DNA from: Qipengyuania gaetbuli
GTDB taxonomy: Bacteria > Pseudomonadota > Alphaproteobacteria > Sphingomonadales > Sphingomonadaceae
Assembly: GCF_020171365.1 (NCBI RefSeq)
Contig: NZ_JAIUZO010000002.1
Coordinates: forward strand, 558,001-622,000
DNA length: 64,000 nt
Reading direction: 5' to 3'
Positions 1-9,977 of this stretch are shown here, in pieces. The first letter of the stretch is position 1; every line of letters begins with the position of its first letter. Made by a program: the position numbers and the translations under genes. The notes under the pieces were generated by a model. That model was not told the origin of the DNA, did not search any database, and worked only from the letters and a program-made list of their open reading frames with translations.

Positions 1-1150
<1,150 letters not shown>

Positions 1151-1153
1151 GAC

Positions 1154-1777
1154 CTAAAGCAGCACCATCTGGCTGATCGGCGCAAAGCTGCGGCGGTGGA
1201 GCGGCGTCGGACCATGGACGCGCAACGCTTCCATGTGCTGGGCCGAACCGTAGCCCTTGTTGCGGTCCCAGCCATATTCGGGATGCGCCTCGGCCGCCTC
1301 GCACATCAGGCGGTCGCGGTATTCCTTTGCAAGGATGGAGGCGGCCGAAATGCAAGCCTCGGAGCCGTCGCCGCCGACGATGGCGCGGGCAGGCCAGCGC
1401 CAGTCCGCGCAGCGCCCGTGCGGCGTCTGGTTGCCGTCGATCAAAATTGCTTCGGGCTCGCTCCCGAGGGCCTTGACCAGCCGTGATACGGCAAGCGTCA
1501 TCGCCAGCATGGTCGCCTGGAAGATGTTGATCCGGTCGATCTCCTCGACATCGACCACGCCCAATCCCCATGCACAGTTATCGAGAATTTGCGGTTCCAG
1601 TGCGGAACGACGCGCTGCACTGAGCTTTTTGGAATCGTCGAGGCCTTGCGGACAGGGGTTGCAAAGCACCACCGCGGCAGCGACGACGGGACCAGCCAGT
1701 GGCCCGCGACCCGCCTCGTCGACCCCGACGACCAGCGGTGCGCGGCCAAGACCATGTTCGGGAGACGATGAAAACAT
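1154..1777 (-). CDS. rnhB: Ribonuclease HII
   Basis: This enzyme removes the RNA strand of RNA-DNA hybrids and single ribonucleotides from DNA. From the ATG at 1777 it is 207 residues, the usual size. The signature VGVDEAGRGPLAGPV, the DSKKLS segment, IDRINIFQATMLAM and the late ISAASILAKEYRD segment with its acidic residue are all present. An alternative ATG at 1804 would add nine residues and overlap the divergent gene more. The chosen start shares the tetramer CATG with the ATG of the neighbouring dehydrogenase on the other strand. Confidence 0.93.
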   Translation of the reverse strand: MFSSSPEHGLGRAPLVVGVDEAGRGPLAGPVVAAAVVLCNPCPQGLDDSKKLSAARRSALEPQILDNCAWGLGVVDVEEIDRINIFQATMLAMTLAVSRLVKALGSEPEAILIDGNQTPHGRCADWRWPARAIVGGDGSEACISAASILAKEYRDRLMCEAAEAHPEYGWDRNKGYGSAQHMEALRVHGPTPLHRRSFAPISQMVLL

Positions 1778-2948
1778 GAAGCGCCTTACCTTGTTCGCCG
1801 CCACCCTACCCGGCGCCCTGCTGCTCGCAAGCTGCGGCAGCGGCTATTCCACCGATGGCGGAACCGAAGCCGCTTCGACGCCCGCACCGACCGATCTCGA
1901 ATTCGCGATCACCGAACACGGCAGCTTCAACGAACCGTGGGCTTCGGCCTTCCTGCCCGGCACCGACCGCCTGTTCATCACCGAGAAGTCGGGCACGATG
2001 AAGTTCGTCAACACGAAGGACGGCACGGTCGGCACGGTCAGCGGTCTTCCGGATGTCGACTACGGCGGGCAGGGCGGCCTTGGCGACGTCGCGTTCCTGC
2101 CGCGCGAGGCGCGCCTGCGTTCCGCCATGCGGACCATTTACCTCAGCTGGGTCGAAGCGGGCGAAGGCGACACGCGCGGAGCGGTCGTCGGGCGCGGGCA
2201 GATGATCTGCCCGACCACCACGACCTGCGCCATTTCCGACCTTGAAGTCATCTGGCGCCAGACGCCCAAGGTGACCGGCCGCGGTCACTATTCGCACCGC
2301 ATCGCGGTCAGCCCGGACGGTCAGTACCTGTTCGTCACCAGCGGCGAACGGCAGAAGCAGGAGCCTGCACAGGACACCTCGAACACGCTGGGCACGGTCG
2401 TGCGCCTGAACCTCGACGGTACGCCTGCCGCCGGTAATCCTCTCGCTGCGCAGGGCAGCCCGAGCAACGAGATCTGGTCGTGGGGCCATCGTAACCTGCT
2501 CGGCATCGATTTCGATTCCGAAGGCCGTCTCTGGGAAATCGAACACGGCCCGGCGGGCGGTGACGAGCTGAACCTCGTCAAGAAGGGCCAGAACTACGGC
2601 TGGCCGGTCCGCTCCAACGGCGACCAGTACAATGGCACCGACATTCCCGATCACACGGCGGACGACGGGTTCGCCAAGTTCGCGATCAACTGGACCCCGG
2701 TCATCGCGCCGGGGAATATGACCTTCTATCGCGGCGATCTCTTCCCCGGCCTCAGGGGCGACCTGCTCATCTCCGGCCTCAAGACCGAAGCGCTCGTCCG
2801 CGTTGCCATCGACGGCGAAAGCGCCCGCGAAGTCGCCCGCTATCCCATGGGCAAGCGTATCCGCTCGGTTATCGAAGGACCCGACGGCGCGCTGTGGGTG
2901 CTGGAAGACGGCGAAGGCGGCCGCCTGCTTGAGCTTCGTCCCAAGTAA
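1776..2948 (+). CDS. PQQ-dependent sugar dehydrogenase (Glucose/sorbosone dehydrogenase family), lipoprotein
   Basis: This 390-residue protein is of the soluble glucose or aldose sugar dehydrogenase type, a six-bladed beta-propeller oxidising aldoses with PQQ and calcium in the periplasm. It begins with a lipoprotein signal ending LLLASC. Family features are NEPWASAFLPGTDRLFITEK, the GGQGGLGDVAF turn, YSHRIAVSPDG with the catalytic His region, WSWGHRNLLGIDFD, EIEHGPAGGDELNLV and GQNYGWP. Sugar specificity and whether the cell makes PQQ cannot be told from this window. It is divergent from rnhB with overlapping start codons. Confidence 0.9.
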   Translation: MKRLTLFAATLPGALLLASCGSGYSTDGGTEAASTPAPTDLEFAITEHGSFNEPWASAFLPGTDRLFITEKSGTMKFVNTKDGTVGTVSGLPDVDYGGQGGLGDVAFLPREARLRSAMRTIYLSWVEAGEGDTRGAVVGRGQMICPTTTTCAISDLEVIWRQTPKVTGRGHYSHRIAVSPDGQYLFVTSGERQKQEPAQDTSNTLGTVVRLNLDGTPAAGNPLAAQGSPSNEIWSWGHRNLLGIDFDSEGRLWEIEHGPAGGDELNLVKKGQNYGWPVRSNGDQYNGTDIPDHTADDGFAKFAINWTPVIAPGNMTFYRGDLFPGLRGDLLISGLKTEALVRVAIDGESAREVARYPMGKRIRSVIEGPDGALWVLEDGEGGRLLELRPK

Positions 2949-2998
2949 GGCGAAATTGATCGACTCATGGCGTGCGCGGCCCTAAGCGCCGCGCCGCC

Positions 2999-3532
2999 AT
3001 GGCGACCATCGTCCCCCTATCCGCGATCGACCCCGCACTAGTCGAAGAGTTGCTCGACGCAGCCTTCGGCGAGCAGCGTCACGCCCGCACCGCCTACCGC
3101 ATCCGCGAGGGCATGGAAGCACTCGACGCGCTCAGCTTCGCCGCGCTGGACGAAGACGACTATCTCGCCGGCACGATCCAGCTGTGGCCGGTGGCGCTGA
3201 CCGACCCGGAAGGTCGACCCCACCCGATGATCATGGTCGGCCCCGTCGCAGTCATGCCGGGGCGGCAGGGCGAAGGGTTCGGCAAGGCACTGATGGCCGC
3301 CAGCCTCGGCGCGGTGGAAAGCGGTTTCGAAACTGGCGCCGCTCCGCTGCCGCAGGTGATGATCGGCGATCCAGACTATTACGACCGCTGGGATTTCACC
3401 GCCCAGCATACGGGCGGCTGGCACTGCCCCGGCCCCTATGAACAGCACCGCCTGCTGGCCCGCACGAGCAATCCGGCAGTGCTGCCGCGCGAAGGCATGC
3501 TCGGCCCCTGGCCCGGCCAGCTCGCCGGATAG
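2999..3532 (+). CDS. GNAT family N-acetyltransferase
   Basis: This 177-residue protein has the YhbS-like GNAT fold. The acetyl-CoA binding motif A is recognisable in VGPVAVMPGRQGEGFGKAL around residues 80-100, and the late segment VMIGDPDYYDRWDF is typical of the YhbS/Eis-like subgroup. The ATG at 2999 is preferred over the upstream GTG at 2972 because the family begins close to this point. It lies 50 nt after the dehydrogenase and 38 nt before the DUF1285 gene, so it may be co-transcribed. The acceptor substrate is unknown. Confidence 0.83.
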   Translation: MATIVPLSAIDPALVEELLDAAFGEQRHARTAYRIREGMEALDALSFAALDEDDYLAGTIQLWPVALTDPEGRPHPMIMVGPVAVMPGRQGEGFGKALMAASLGAVESGFETGAAPLPQVMIGDPDYYDRWDFTAQHTGGWHCPGPYEQHRLLARTSNPAVLPREGMLGPWPGQLAG

Positions 3533-3570
3533 GTTGCGCAGCAGGCCGCATCGCCCCAAGTAAGGCGGCG

Positions 3571-4119
3571 ATGGTCTATACTCCGCCCCCCGAACTTGCC
3601 GGTCTCTCGCTCGCCCAGATTGTCGAGCAGGTCGCGGCGCGCAAGCTGCCTCCGGTCGAACAATGGACGCCCGAACAGGCGGGCGAGAGCCACATGCGCA
3701 TCCTCGCCGACGGAACCTGGCTTCATGAGGGAAGCCCGATCTCTCGCCCCGCCATGGTGCGCGCCTTCGCGGGCCTGCTACGCCGCGAGGACGACGGCAG
3801 CTACTGGCTGGTAACGCCCTTCCAGAAGCTGGCGATCGAAGTGGAAGATGCCTGCTTCATCGCCACCGACGTGTCCGAGACCGAGGGCAATCTCGCCTTT
3901 CGCATCAACACCGACGAACTCGTCGTGGCTGGGCCCGACAATGCTATCCGCGCCGCGGGCGATCCCGAAGCGCCTTCGCTCTACCTCCATGTCCGGCGCG
4001 GATGCGAGGCGCGGCTCAACCGGTCGACCTACGAACAGCTTGCGCGCATCGCGCTGGAGCATGGCGAGGACTGGACCGTGTCGAGTGGGGGCGAGGCTTT
4101 CTCGCTGGTGCCTGCATGA
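3571..4119 (+). CDS. DUF1285 domain protein
   Basis: This 182-residue protein matches the DUF1285 family by MRILADGTWLHEGSPISRP, a middle DDGSYWLVTPFQKLAIEVED and EGNLAFRINTDELV. Its function is not established; the family is a small soluble beta-rich protein. Its stop codon overlaps the ATG of the Nudix gene (ATGA), suggesting translational coupling. The DUF1285-Nudix-CCA-transferase order is conserved in many alphaproteobacteria, hinting at a nucleotide or RNA maintenance role, but this is only contextual. Confidence 0.85.
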   Translation: MVYTPPPELAGLSLAQIVEQVAARKLPPVEQWTPEQAGESHMRILADGTWLHEGSPISRPAMVRAFAGLLRREDDGSYWLVTPFQKLAIEVEDACFIATDVSETEGNLAFRINTDELVVAGPDNAIRAAGDPEAPSLYLHVRRGCEARLNRSTYEQLARIALEHGEDWTVSSGGEAFSLVPA

Positions 4120-4709
4120 GCGTAATGTTCGACCGCCTGACACATTTGTTCGAGCGGGGGCACGCAGCGCCCTCGCCCGACCTGCTGACCGATGCGCGGT
4201 TCGCCGACCTCGAGCGCACGGCCGATGCGGCAGTGTTGATCGCCGTGACCGAGCGGAAAGACCCGACTGTCCTCCTTACCCAGCGCCCGCGCACTATGCG
4301 CGACCACCCCGGGCAGGTCGCATTCCCCGGGGGCAAGCTCGACCAAGGCGAGGACGCGGTGGATGCGGCGCTGCGCGAAGCGTGGGAAGAACTCGGTATC
4401 GAGCGCGACCACGTCCGTATCATCGGGACGACCGACCGCTACCAGACCGGCACGGGCTTCGACATTACGCCGGTGCTTGCCACCGTGCCGCCCGACCTGC
4501 CCATCCGCCCCGACCCGCGCGAGGTGGAAAGCTGGTTCGAGGCGCCGCTCTCGCTGCTGATGCAGCCCGAAAGCTGGCGCGAGAACGAGGTGTTCTGGAA
4601 GGGCGCGATGCGGCGTTATTACGAGCTCGATCACGAGGGCTACCGCATCTGGGGCGTGACCGCGGCGATCTGCATCAACCTTTCGCGGCGGCTGGCGTGG
4701 ACGGACTGA
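4116..4709 (+). CDS. Nudix hydrolase, CoA pyrophosphatase-like (NudL type)
   Basis: This 197-residue Nudix protein resembles coenzyme A pyrophosphatases, which hydrolyse CoA to 4'-phosphopantetheine and 3',5'-ADP. The Nudix box runs from GGKLDQGE to REAWEELGI around residues 72-95, with the conserved Glu residues in place. It is preceded by the UPF0035-type segment LLTQRPRTMRDHPGQVAFPG, which is characteristic of CoA pyrophosphatases. The start is the ATG at 4116 inside the stop of the upstream gene; a much longer reading frame upstream simply overlaps DUF1285. Confidence 0.9.
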   Translation: MSVMFDRLTHLFERGHAAPSPDLLTDARFADLERTADAAVLIAVTERKDPTVLLTQRPRTMRDHPGQVAFPGGKLDQGEDAVDAALREAWEELGIERDHVRIIGTTDRYQTGTGFDITPVLATVPPDLPIRPDPREVESWFEAPLSLLMQPESWRENEVFWKGAMRRYYELDHEGYRIWGVTAAICINLSRRLAWTD

Positions 4710-4728
4710 CCGCTCTAAAGGCACGCGC

Positions 4729-5910
4729 ATGAACCGCCTGCCGCAAGCCGACTGGACCAAGCGCAAGGACCTTGCCGCCCTCGTGGCCGCGCTGGGGCCC
4801 GACAACGCACGCTATGTCGGCGGAGCGGTGCGCGACACGCTGCTGGGCAAGGACATCCACGACATCGACCTTGCAACGCCGCTGCTGCCGCACGCGGTGA
4901 TCGACCTGTGCAAGGAAGCTGGCATCCGCACGGTGCCCACGGGCATCGATCACGGCACGGTTACGGCGATCCTCAAGGGCGGGCCGGTCGAAATCACAAC
5001 CTTGCGCTACGACGTGTCGACCGATGGCCGCCGGGCTACCGTAGCCTTCGCGACCGAGTGGCAGGAAGACGCGGCGCGGCGCGATTTCACCATCAACGCG
5101 CTCTATGCACATCCCGAAACGCTGGAGATCAGCGATTATTTCGGCGGACTTGCCGATCTCGATGCGCGCCACGTCCGCTTCATCGGCGACCCGCACGAAC
5201 GCATCCGCGAGGATCACCTGCGTATCCTCAGGTACTTCCGCTTCCAAGCGCGCTTTGGAGACGAGCCGAACGGCGAGGCTGTCGCGGCCTGCCAGGAACT
5301 GGCGCACACGCTGAAGGGCCTGAGCCGCGAACGCGTGGCGATGGAACTGCTGGGTATCCTCTCCCTGCCCGACCCGCGCGGCGCAGTCGCCCTGATGGCG
5401 GAGCTGGGGGTGCTGGCCGTGATCTTGCCCGAAGCGCGGGAACGCGAGCAGGCGGTCTTCGCCGCTCTCGTTGCACACGAGGCTACAACCGGCACGCCGG
5501 GCGATCCCGTCCGCCGCCTTGCCGCCCTGCTGCCCCCCATCCCTTCGGTTGCCGAGGCCGTATCGGCCCGCCTGCGCCTCTCGCGTGCCCAGCGCGCTCG
5601 CCTCGTCTGTGCGGCGGAACGCAAAGAAACCGACGCCAGCGCACCGCGCGCGCTTGCCTATGCCGAGGGCGTGGAAGGGGCGCGCGACAGATTGCTTATC
5701 GCCGGTGGATCGACCGGCGAACTGGATGGCTGGGACGTCCCCCAGCTTCCCCTCAAAGGTGGCGAGATCGTCCAGCGCGGCATTGGCGCCGGGCCCGATG
5801 TGGCCCGCATCCTGCGCGCGGTCGAGACGCGCTGGGTTGCGGAAGAATTCCCCTCGCGCGCGCGCGTGGAGGAACTGCTCGAGGAAGAGATCGCCGCGTC
5901 GGGCCACTGA
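4729..5910 (+). CDS. cca: CCA tRNA nucleotidyltransferase / poly(A) polymerase family
   Basis: This class II nucleotidyltransferase is 393 residues long. The head shows YVGGAVRDTLLGKD followed by HDIDLATPL, with the two catalytic Asp residues, then the RRDFTINALYAHP motif and the helical GDPHERIREDHLRILRYFRF motif typical of CCA-adding enzymes. The C-terminal half is less conserved. It repairs or adds the 3' CCA of tRNAs. In organisms whose tRNA genes already encode CCA, as both tRNAs in this window do, it mainly repairs ends. It ends the GNAT-DUF1285-Nudix run. Confidence 0.93.
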   Translation: MNRLPQADWTKRKDLAALVAALGPDNARYVGGAVRDTLLGKDIHDIDLATPLLPHAVIDLCKEAGIRTVPTGIDHGTVTAILKGGPVEITTLRYDVSTDGRRATVAFATEWQEDAARRDFTINALYAHPETLEISDYFGGLADLDARHVRFIGDPHERIREDHLRILRYFRFQARFGDEPNGEAVAACQELAHTLKGLSRERVAMELLGILSLPDPRGAVALMAELGVLAVILPEAREREQAVFAALVAHEATTGTPGDPVRRLAALLPPIPSVAEAVSARLRLSRAQRARLVCAAERKETDASAPRALAYAEGVEGARDRLLIAGGSTGELDGWDVPQLPLKGGEIVQRGIGAGPDVARILRAVETRWVAEEFPSRARVEELLEEEIAASGH

Positions 5911-6022
5911 TTATCGCGGCAATGCAACACGCATGCGGAACGGCCCATCCCGCCTGAACCACGGCTCACCCCCATCTTCAGCCATGCTTAAGCTGCATTG
6001 CAGCATTTTTGGGGCCGCGAGG

Positions 6023-6050
6023 TTGCACCACGGCAACCCATTTGTCATAG
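6023..6050 (+). promoter_or_regulatory. Candidate sigma70-like promoter for the PRC-like gene
   Basis: TTGCAC (6023-6028) and TCATAG (6045-6050) are separated by 16 nt in the 280-nt non-coding stretch between cca and the secreted protein. The rest of that stretch shows no gene I can support. The start codon at 6191 has a good AGGAG ribosome site at about 6180. The promoter is a pattern match only. Confidence 0.25.
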
Positions 6051-6190
6051 AGCGCCAGCTTCCGGAGGGGGGCATGCGGCTTTCTTGCCGGGCCCCGCGG
6101 GTCTGCTGTCGCTCACATCATTCAGCGGTCCATAGCGTGCTGCGGCGCGCTTCGGGATCGCATAAGTCGAACAAGTCTAGGAGTACATTC

Positions 6191-6721
6191 ATGAAATTCG
6201 TCAAGCTGGCTGCCGCTGCTGCCGTCCTTGCCGCCACCCCTGCCCTTGCCAACGAACAGGTCGTTGCGGGCGCCACCGTTACCGGTCCCGAAGGCAATGC
6301 CGTCGGCACCATCGTCTCGGTCGAAAACGGCCAGGCCGTGCTCGACACCGGCAAGCACAAGGTTCCCCTCGGCGTGGAAATGTACGGCCAGGGCGAAACC
6401 GGCCCGACCATCACTGTCACCAAGCTCCAGCTCGACGGCATGATCGACGCGCAGCTCGCCGAAGCCGCTGCCAAGCGTGACGCCGCTCTCATCGTCGGTG
6501 CCGAAGCCATGGACGCCAAGCACGCACCGCTCGGCACCGTGCTCGAAATCGAAGGCGACAACATCGTCCTCGCTCGCGGCGGCGACGAAACCAACAAGGT
6601 CACGCTGCTGCGCGAACACTTCGACGCCACCGACCACGGCCTGATGGCCCGCCTGACCAACGCGCAGATCGATGCCGCGATGGCACAGGCCGCTTCGGCT
6701 GCCGGTAGCGCAGGCGAATAA
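6191..6721 (+). CDS. Secreted protein with two PRC-barrel-like repeats
   Basis: This 176-residue protein begins with a clear Sec signal peptide (MKFVKLAAAAAVLAATPALA, cleaved after ALA). The mature part contains two similar units: one around residues 27-100 (EGNAVGTIVSVENGQAVLDT) and one around 105-170 (APLGTVLEIEGDNIVLARG), each a short beta-barrel-like stretch followed by an Ala- and Asp-rich helix ending in QLAEAA or QIDAAMAQA. The pattern G-x-x-x-G-T-[IV]-x-x-[IV]-E is reminiscent of PRC-barrel domains. Function is unknown; a periplasmic location is predicted. It has its own promoter region and a strong terminator, so it is monocistronic. Confidence 0.75.
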   Translation: MKFVKLAAAAAVLAATPALANEQVVAGATVTGPEGNAVGTIVSVENGQAVLDTGKHKVPLGVEMYGQGETGPTITVTKLQLDGMIDAQLAEAAAKRDAALIVGAEAMDAKHAPLGTVLEIEGDNIVLARGGDETNKVTLLREHFDATDHGLMARLTNAQIDAAMAQAASAAGSAGE

Positions 6722-6757
6722 GCCGACACCGGTTCCCTGAGTTCTTCAGGGTCGCAT

Positions 6758-6789
6758 GAGGCCGGGAGCGCATCCGCGTTCCCGGCCTC
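6758..6789 (+). terminator. Rho-independent terminator
   Basis: A 14-bp stem starting GAGGCCGGGA and closing TCCCGGCCTC with one wobble and an ATCC loop is followed by TATTTGTTT. It lies 37 nt after the secreted-protein stop. The hairpin also sits just past the parC stop on the other strand, so it may work in both directions, although there is no T-run on that side. Confidence 0.85.
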
Positions 6790-6797
6790 TATTTGTT

Positions 6798-9095
6798 TCA
6801 GGTGAAGCGGTTGTCGCGCGGGAAGCCCTGCGGCGGCAGGCGCCCGGCCCCGCCACGCGCGACCTTCCACTGCCACATGTCGGTTTCGGTGCGCGTCCGG
6901 TCGCCCTTGCCGCCCATCGCCCAGCTCAGCCCTTCCGCCAGCGTGAAGGTGGTCGCGTCGCTTAGGCCGCCGTCGCGGTAGCCCTGCAGCTTGTTGCCCT
7001 GCCCCTTGGCTAGGCGCGGCAGTTCCTCGAGGTGGAAGACCACCAGCTTGCGATTGTCGCCCACCACGGCGACATGATCGTGGCCTGCTGGAATGGGCCG
7101 TGCGACCTTGAGCTTCGCATCGCCCGGCAGGTTCACCACCTGGCGCCCTTTGCGGGTTTCGGCGAGCATGCTGTCGGTGGTGGCGGCAAAGCCCTTGCCC
7201 GTACTTGCGGCGAGCAGGACTTCCTGCCCTTCGCGGTGGACGATGACCGAGACGATCTGCGCGCTCGCCTCGATGTCGAGCGTGTTGCGCACCGGTTCGC
7301 CGAAGCCGCGCGCGCCCGGCAGCTTGTCCGCCCCCAGCGTGAAGACGCGGCCATCGTCGCCGACCAGCAGCAGCTTGTCGGTGGTCTGTGCGTGCAGCAC
7401 GAAGGCAGGCGCATCGCCTTCCTTGTACTTGAACTCCTGGTCCAGCGGCAGGTGACCCTTGGCCCCGCGGATCCAGCCCTTCTGCGAGAGGATGACCGTC
7501 ACCGGCTCCTTCTCGATCATCGCGTCCATGCTGAATTCGACAGCCGGCGCGGCTTCCTCGATCGTGGTCCGGCGGCGACCCAGCGCGGTGTCTTCGCCAT
7601 ATTCCTTGCGCAGGGCATTGAGGTCGCGCTTGAGGCGGGTGCGCTGGCGAGCCGGGCTGCCGAGCAGCTTTTCCAGCTCGTCCTGTTCTTTCAGAAGGTC
7701 GTCCTTTTCCTGCCGCAGCTGCATTTCCTCCAGCTTGCGCAAAGACCGCAGCCGCATGTTGAGGATGGCTTCGGCCTGCCGGTCGGTGAGCTTGAACTCC
7801 TCCATCATCACCGCCTTGGGATCGTCCTCGTAGCGGATGATCTCGATCACGCGGTCGAGGTTGAGGAAGGCGATGATATAGCCTTCGACCAGTTCCAGCC
7901 GCCGCGCGATCTGGTCGAGCCGGTGCTGGCTGCGGCGCTGGAGGATGTCGATCTGGCTGGCAATCCAGTTGTTGAGCAGTTCCTTCAGCCCCATGACCAT
8001 CGGCGTGCGCGTCGCATCGAGCACGTTGAGGTTGAGGCCGAAGCGCGTCTCCATGTCGGTGAGCTTGTAGATGCTCTCCTTCAGCAGCTCCGGATCGACA
8101 TTGCGGCTGCGCGGGACGAGGACGATGCGGACCTGCTCGTCGCTCTCGTCGCGCACGTCCTCCAGGATGGGCAGCTTCTTGTCGGCGATCGCCTGGGCGA
8201 TCTGCTCGATCAGCTTGCCCTTCTGCACCTGGTAGGGAATTTCGGAGATGACGAGCTGCCACTGGCCGCCGCCCAGCCGCTCGATACCTGCCTCGCGGTC
8301 CTCGGCCTTGTCGGCTTCGGCGGCATGGAAGCGGCCGCGCACGCGCAGCGAGCCACGCCCGGTCTCGTAGGCAGCGGCAATCGTCTCCGCGCTTTCGGGG
8401 ACGACACCGCCCGTGGCGAAGTCCGGCCCCTTGAACAGCTCCATCAGCCGCGAATGTTCGACATGCGGATTGTCGATTACCTCGAGCGTCGCATCGACGA
8501 TTTCGGCGACGTTATGGCTCGGGATATTGGTCGCCATGCCGACCGCGATGCCGCTTGCCCCGTTGGCCAGCAAATTGGGGAACAGGCCGGGGAAGATTTC
8601 CGGCTCCTGCTCCTCGCCATTATAGGTCGGGATGAAATCGACCGTGCCTTCGTCGAGGCCTTCCATGAGGCGCAGCGCGGTCTTGGTCAGGCGGGCTTCG
8701 GTGTAGCGGTAGGCCGCAGCGTTATCGCCGTCGATATTGCCGAAGTTCCCCTGCCCCTCGACCAGCGGGTAGCGCAGCGCGAAATCCTGCGCGAGGCGGA
8801 CCATCGCATCATAGACCGAGGCATCGCCATGCGGGTGGTACTTACCGATAACGTCGCCGACCACGCGGGCCGATTTCTTGAAGGCGCTCGAAGGGTCGAG
8901 CTTCAGCTGGCGCATGGCCCACAGCAGGCGGCGGTGGACCGGCTTCAACCCGTCACGCAGATCGGGCAGCGAGCGCGCGGTAATCGTGCTCAGCGCATAG
9001 ACGAGGTAGCGCTCTGATAGCGCGGAATCGAAAGGTGCGTCGACGATGGCGTCGAAGGGATCGGCGCCTGAATCGTCCATCTCGGTAATGGCCAT
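6798..9095 (-). CDS. parC: DNA topoisomerase IV subunit A
   Basis: This 765-residue protein is the breakage-reunion subunit that decatenates chromosomes with ParE. The N-terminal DNA-gate domain shows [36 protein letters not shown] (residues 86-100) and the catalytic Tyr131 in YRYTEARL. The coiled-coil region around residues 350-480 includes [12 protein letters not shown] and [12 protein letters not shown]. The C-terminal domain is short and lacks a clear GyrA box, which separates it from GyrA. In the quinolone-determining region, Ala92 and Asp96 stand where E. coli ParC has Ser80 and Glu84. It appears monocistronic. Confidence 0.95.
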   Translation of the reverse strand: MAITEMDDSGADPFDAIVDAPFDSALSERYLVYALSTITARSLPDLRDGLKPVHRRLLWAMRQLKLDPSSAFKKSARVVGDVIGKYHPHGDASVYDAMVRLAQDFALRYPLVEGQGNFGNIDGDNAAAYRYTEARLTKTALRLMEGLDEGTVDFIPTYNGEEQEPEIFPGLFPNLLANGASGIAVGMATNIPSHNVAEIVDATLEVIDNPHVEHSRLMELFKGPDFATGGVVPESAETIAAAYETGRGSLRVRGRFHAAEADKAEDREAGIERLGGGQWQLVISEIPYQVQKGKLIEQIAQAIADKKLPILEDVRDESDEQVRIVLVPRSRNVDPELLKESIYKLTDMETRFGLNLNVLDATRTPMVMGLKELLNNWIASQIDILQRRSQHRLDQIARRLELVEGYIIAFLNLDRVIEIIRYEDDPKAVMMEEFKLTDRQAEAILNMRLRSLRKLEEMQLRQEKDDLLKEQDELEKLLGSPARQRTRLKRDLNALRKEYGEDTALGRRRTTIEEAAPAVEFSMDAMIEKEPVTVILSQKGWIRGAKGHLPLDQEFKYKEGDAPAFVLHAQTTDKLLLVGDDGRVFTLGADKLPGARGFGEPVRNTLDIEASAQIVSVIVHREGQEVLLAASTGKGFAATTDSMLAETRKGRQVVNLPGDAKLKVARPIPAGHDHVAVVGDNRKLVVFHLEELPRLAKGQGNKLQGYRDGGLSDATTFTLAEGLSWAMGGKGDRTRTETDMWQWKVARGGAGRLPPQGFPRDNRFT

Positions 9096-9165
9096 GGCAT
9101 TCGCCCTACCAGAGCCACGGCTCGCCTGTCAGCACGGAACGGTGCGCTGTCCCCACACGTTCGAC

Positions 9166-9192
9166 GGGTAACAGCAATTCAAGGAGTTACCC
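9166..9192 (+). promoter_or_regulatory. Hairpin enclosing the ribosome-binding site of the PfpI gene
   Basis: GGGTAAC (9166-9172) and GTTACCC (9186-9192) form a perfect 7-bp stem. The Shine-Dalgarno AAGGAG (9181-9186) sits at the end of the loop, and the 3' arm lies directly before the ATG at 9195. If the stem forms in the mRNA it would limit ribosome access, suggesting translational control; this is an inference from the sequence alone. Confidence 0.45.
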
Positions 9193-9194
9193 TC

Positions 9195-9761
9195 ATGGCA
9201 CAGGCCACCAAACGCATCATGATTCTCGCCACCGACGGCTTCGAACAGTCCGAACTGATGAAGCCCAAGGCCAACCTCGAAGGCGCCGGTTTCGAGACCA
9301 CCGTCGTCAGCCTCGAAAAAGGTGAGATCAAGGGCTGGGACAACAAGGACTGGGGTGAGAGCGTGCGCATCGACAAGACGGTCGACGAGATCGAGAGCTG
9401 CGAAGGCTATGACGCGCTGCTGCTGCCCGGCGGCCAGATGAACCCGGACATCCTGCGCATGAACGACAAGGCAATCGACATCGTGAAGATGTTCGCCAGC
9501 ACCAAAAAGCCGATCGCCGCGATCTGCCACGCGCCGTGGCTGCTCGCGGAAGCGGACCTCATCAAGGGCAAGACCGTCACGGCATGGCCGTCGATCCGTA
9601 CCGACCTGAAGAACGCCGGTGCCAATGTGGTCGACAAGGAGGTAGCGATTGACGGCAACCTCATCACCAGCCGCAAGCCGGAGGACATTCCGGCCTTCAG
9701 CAAGGCGCTGATCCAAATGCTGGGCGAAAGCGTCGAGCAGCGTGATCTAGAAGCCGCCTAA
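9195..9761 (+). CDS. DJ-1/PfpI family protein (general stress protein type)
   Basis: This 188-residue protein belongs to the type 1 glutamine amidotransferase-like DJ-1/PfpI superfamily. It shows RIMILATDGFEQSEL at the N-terminus, where the Glu is the conserved partner of the nucleophile, then DALLLPGGQMNPD and the nucleophile elbow AAICHAPWLL with the conserved Cys and His. Relatives are described as proteases, deglycases or general stress protein 18; the activity of this one cannot be chosen from sequence. Its start is set by the AAGGAG at 9181. It is monocistronic, between a possible regulatory hairpin and a strong terminator. Confidence 0.9.
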   Translation: MAQATKRIMILATDGFEQSELMKPKANLEGAGFETTVVSLEKGEIKGWDNKDWGESVRIDKTVDEIESCEGYDALLLPGGQMNPDILRMNDKAIDIVKMFASTKKPIAAICHAPWLLAEADLIKGKTVTAWPSIRTDLKNAGANVVDKEVAIDGNLITSRKPEDIPAFSKALIQMLGESVEQRDLEAA

Positions 9762-9786
9762 GAGCGCAAATCCAATTCACTGAAAG

Positions 9787-9815
9787 CCCCGCCGCAGCAA
9801 TGCGGCGGGGTTTTT
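9787..9815 (+). terminator. Rho-independent terminator of the PfpI gene
   Basis: CCCCGCCGCA (9787-9796) pairs perfectly with TGCGGCGGGG (9801-9810) around a GCAA tetraloop and is followed by TTTTT. It stands 25 nt after the stop codon. Confidence 0.95.
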
Positions 9816-9977
9816 CATTGGGCTGCAACGGGTTGCGCCAAACCCCATGGATTGACTTGTTAGCCAGCCGCGGCTGGTTTACTCTTGCCGGGTTGCGCGG
9901 GATGGACCGAGGGGGCCTGCGGCAATGCATATGGGTCGCGGCGTGTTACAGCCGCCTCGGGGACAGGGGAGTCCCTC

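Noticed and set aside
6118..8262. Long minus-strand frame of low complexity crossing the secreted protein and parC
   Set aside because: It is Arg/Pro/Gln-rich out-of-frame reading of parC and of the antisense strand of the secreted gene.
7032..9017. Long plus-strand open frame opposite parC
   Set aside because: It is antisense to a complete, motif-rich parC and has no domain or ribosome site; long shadows are expected at this GC content.
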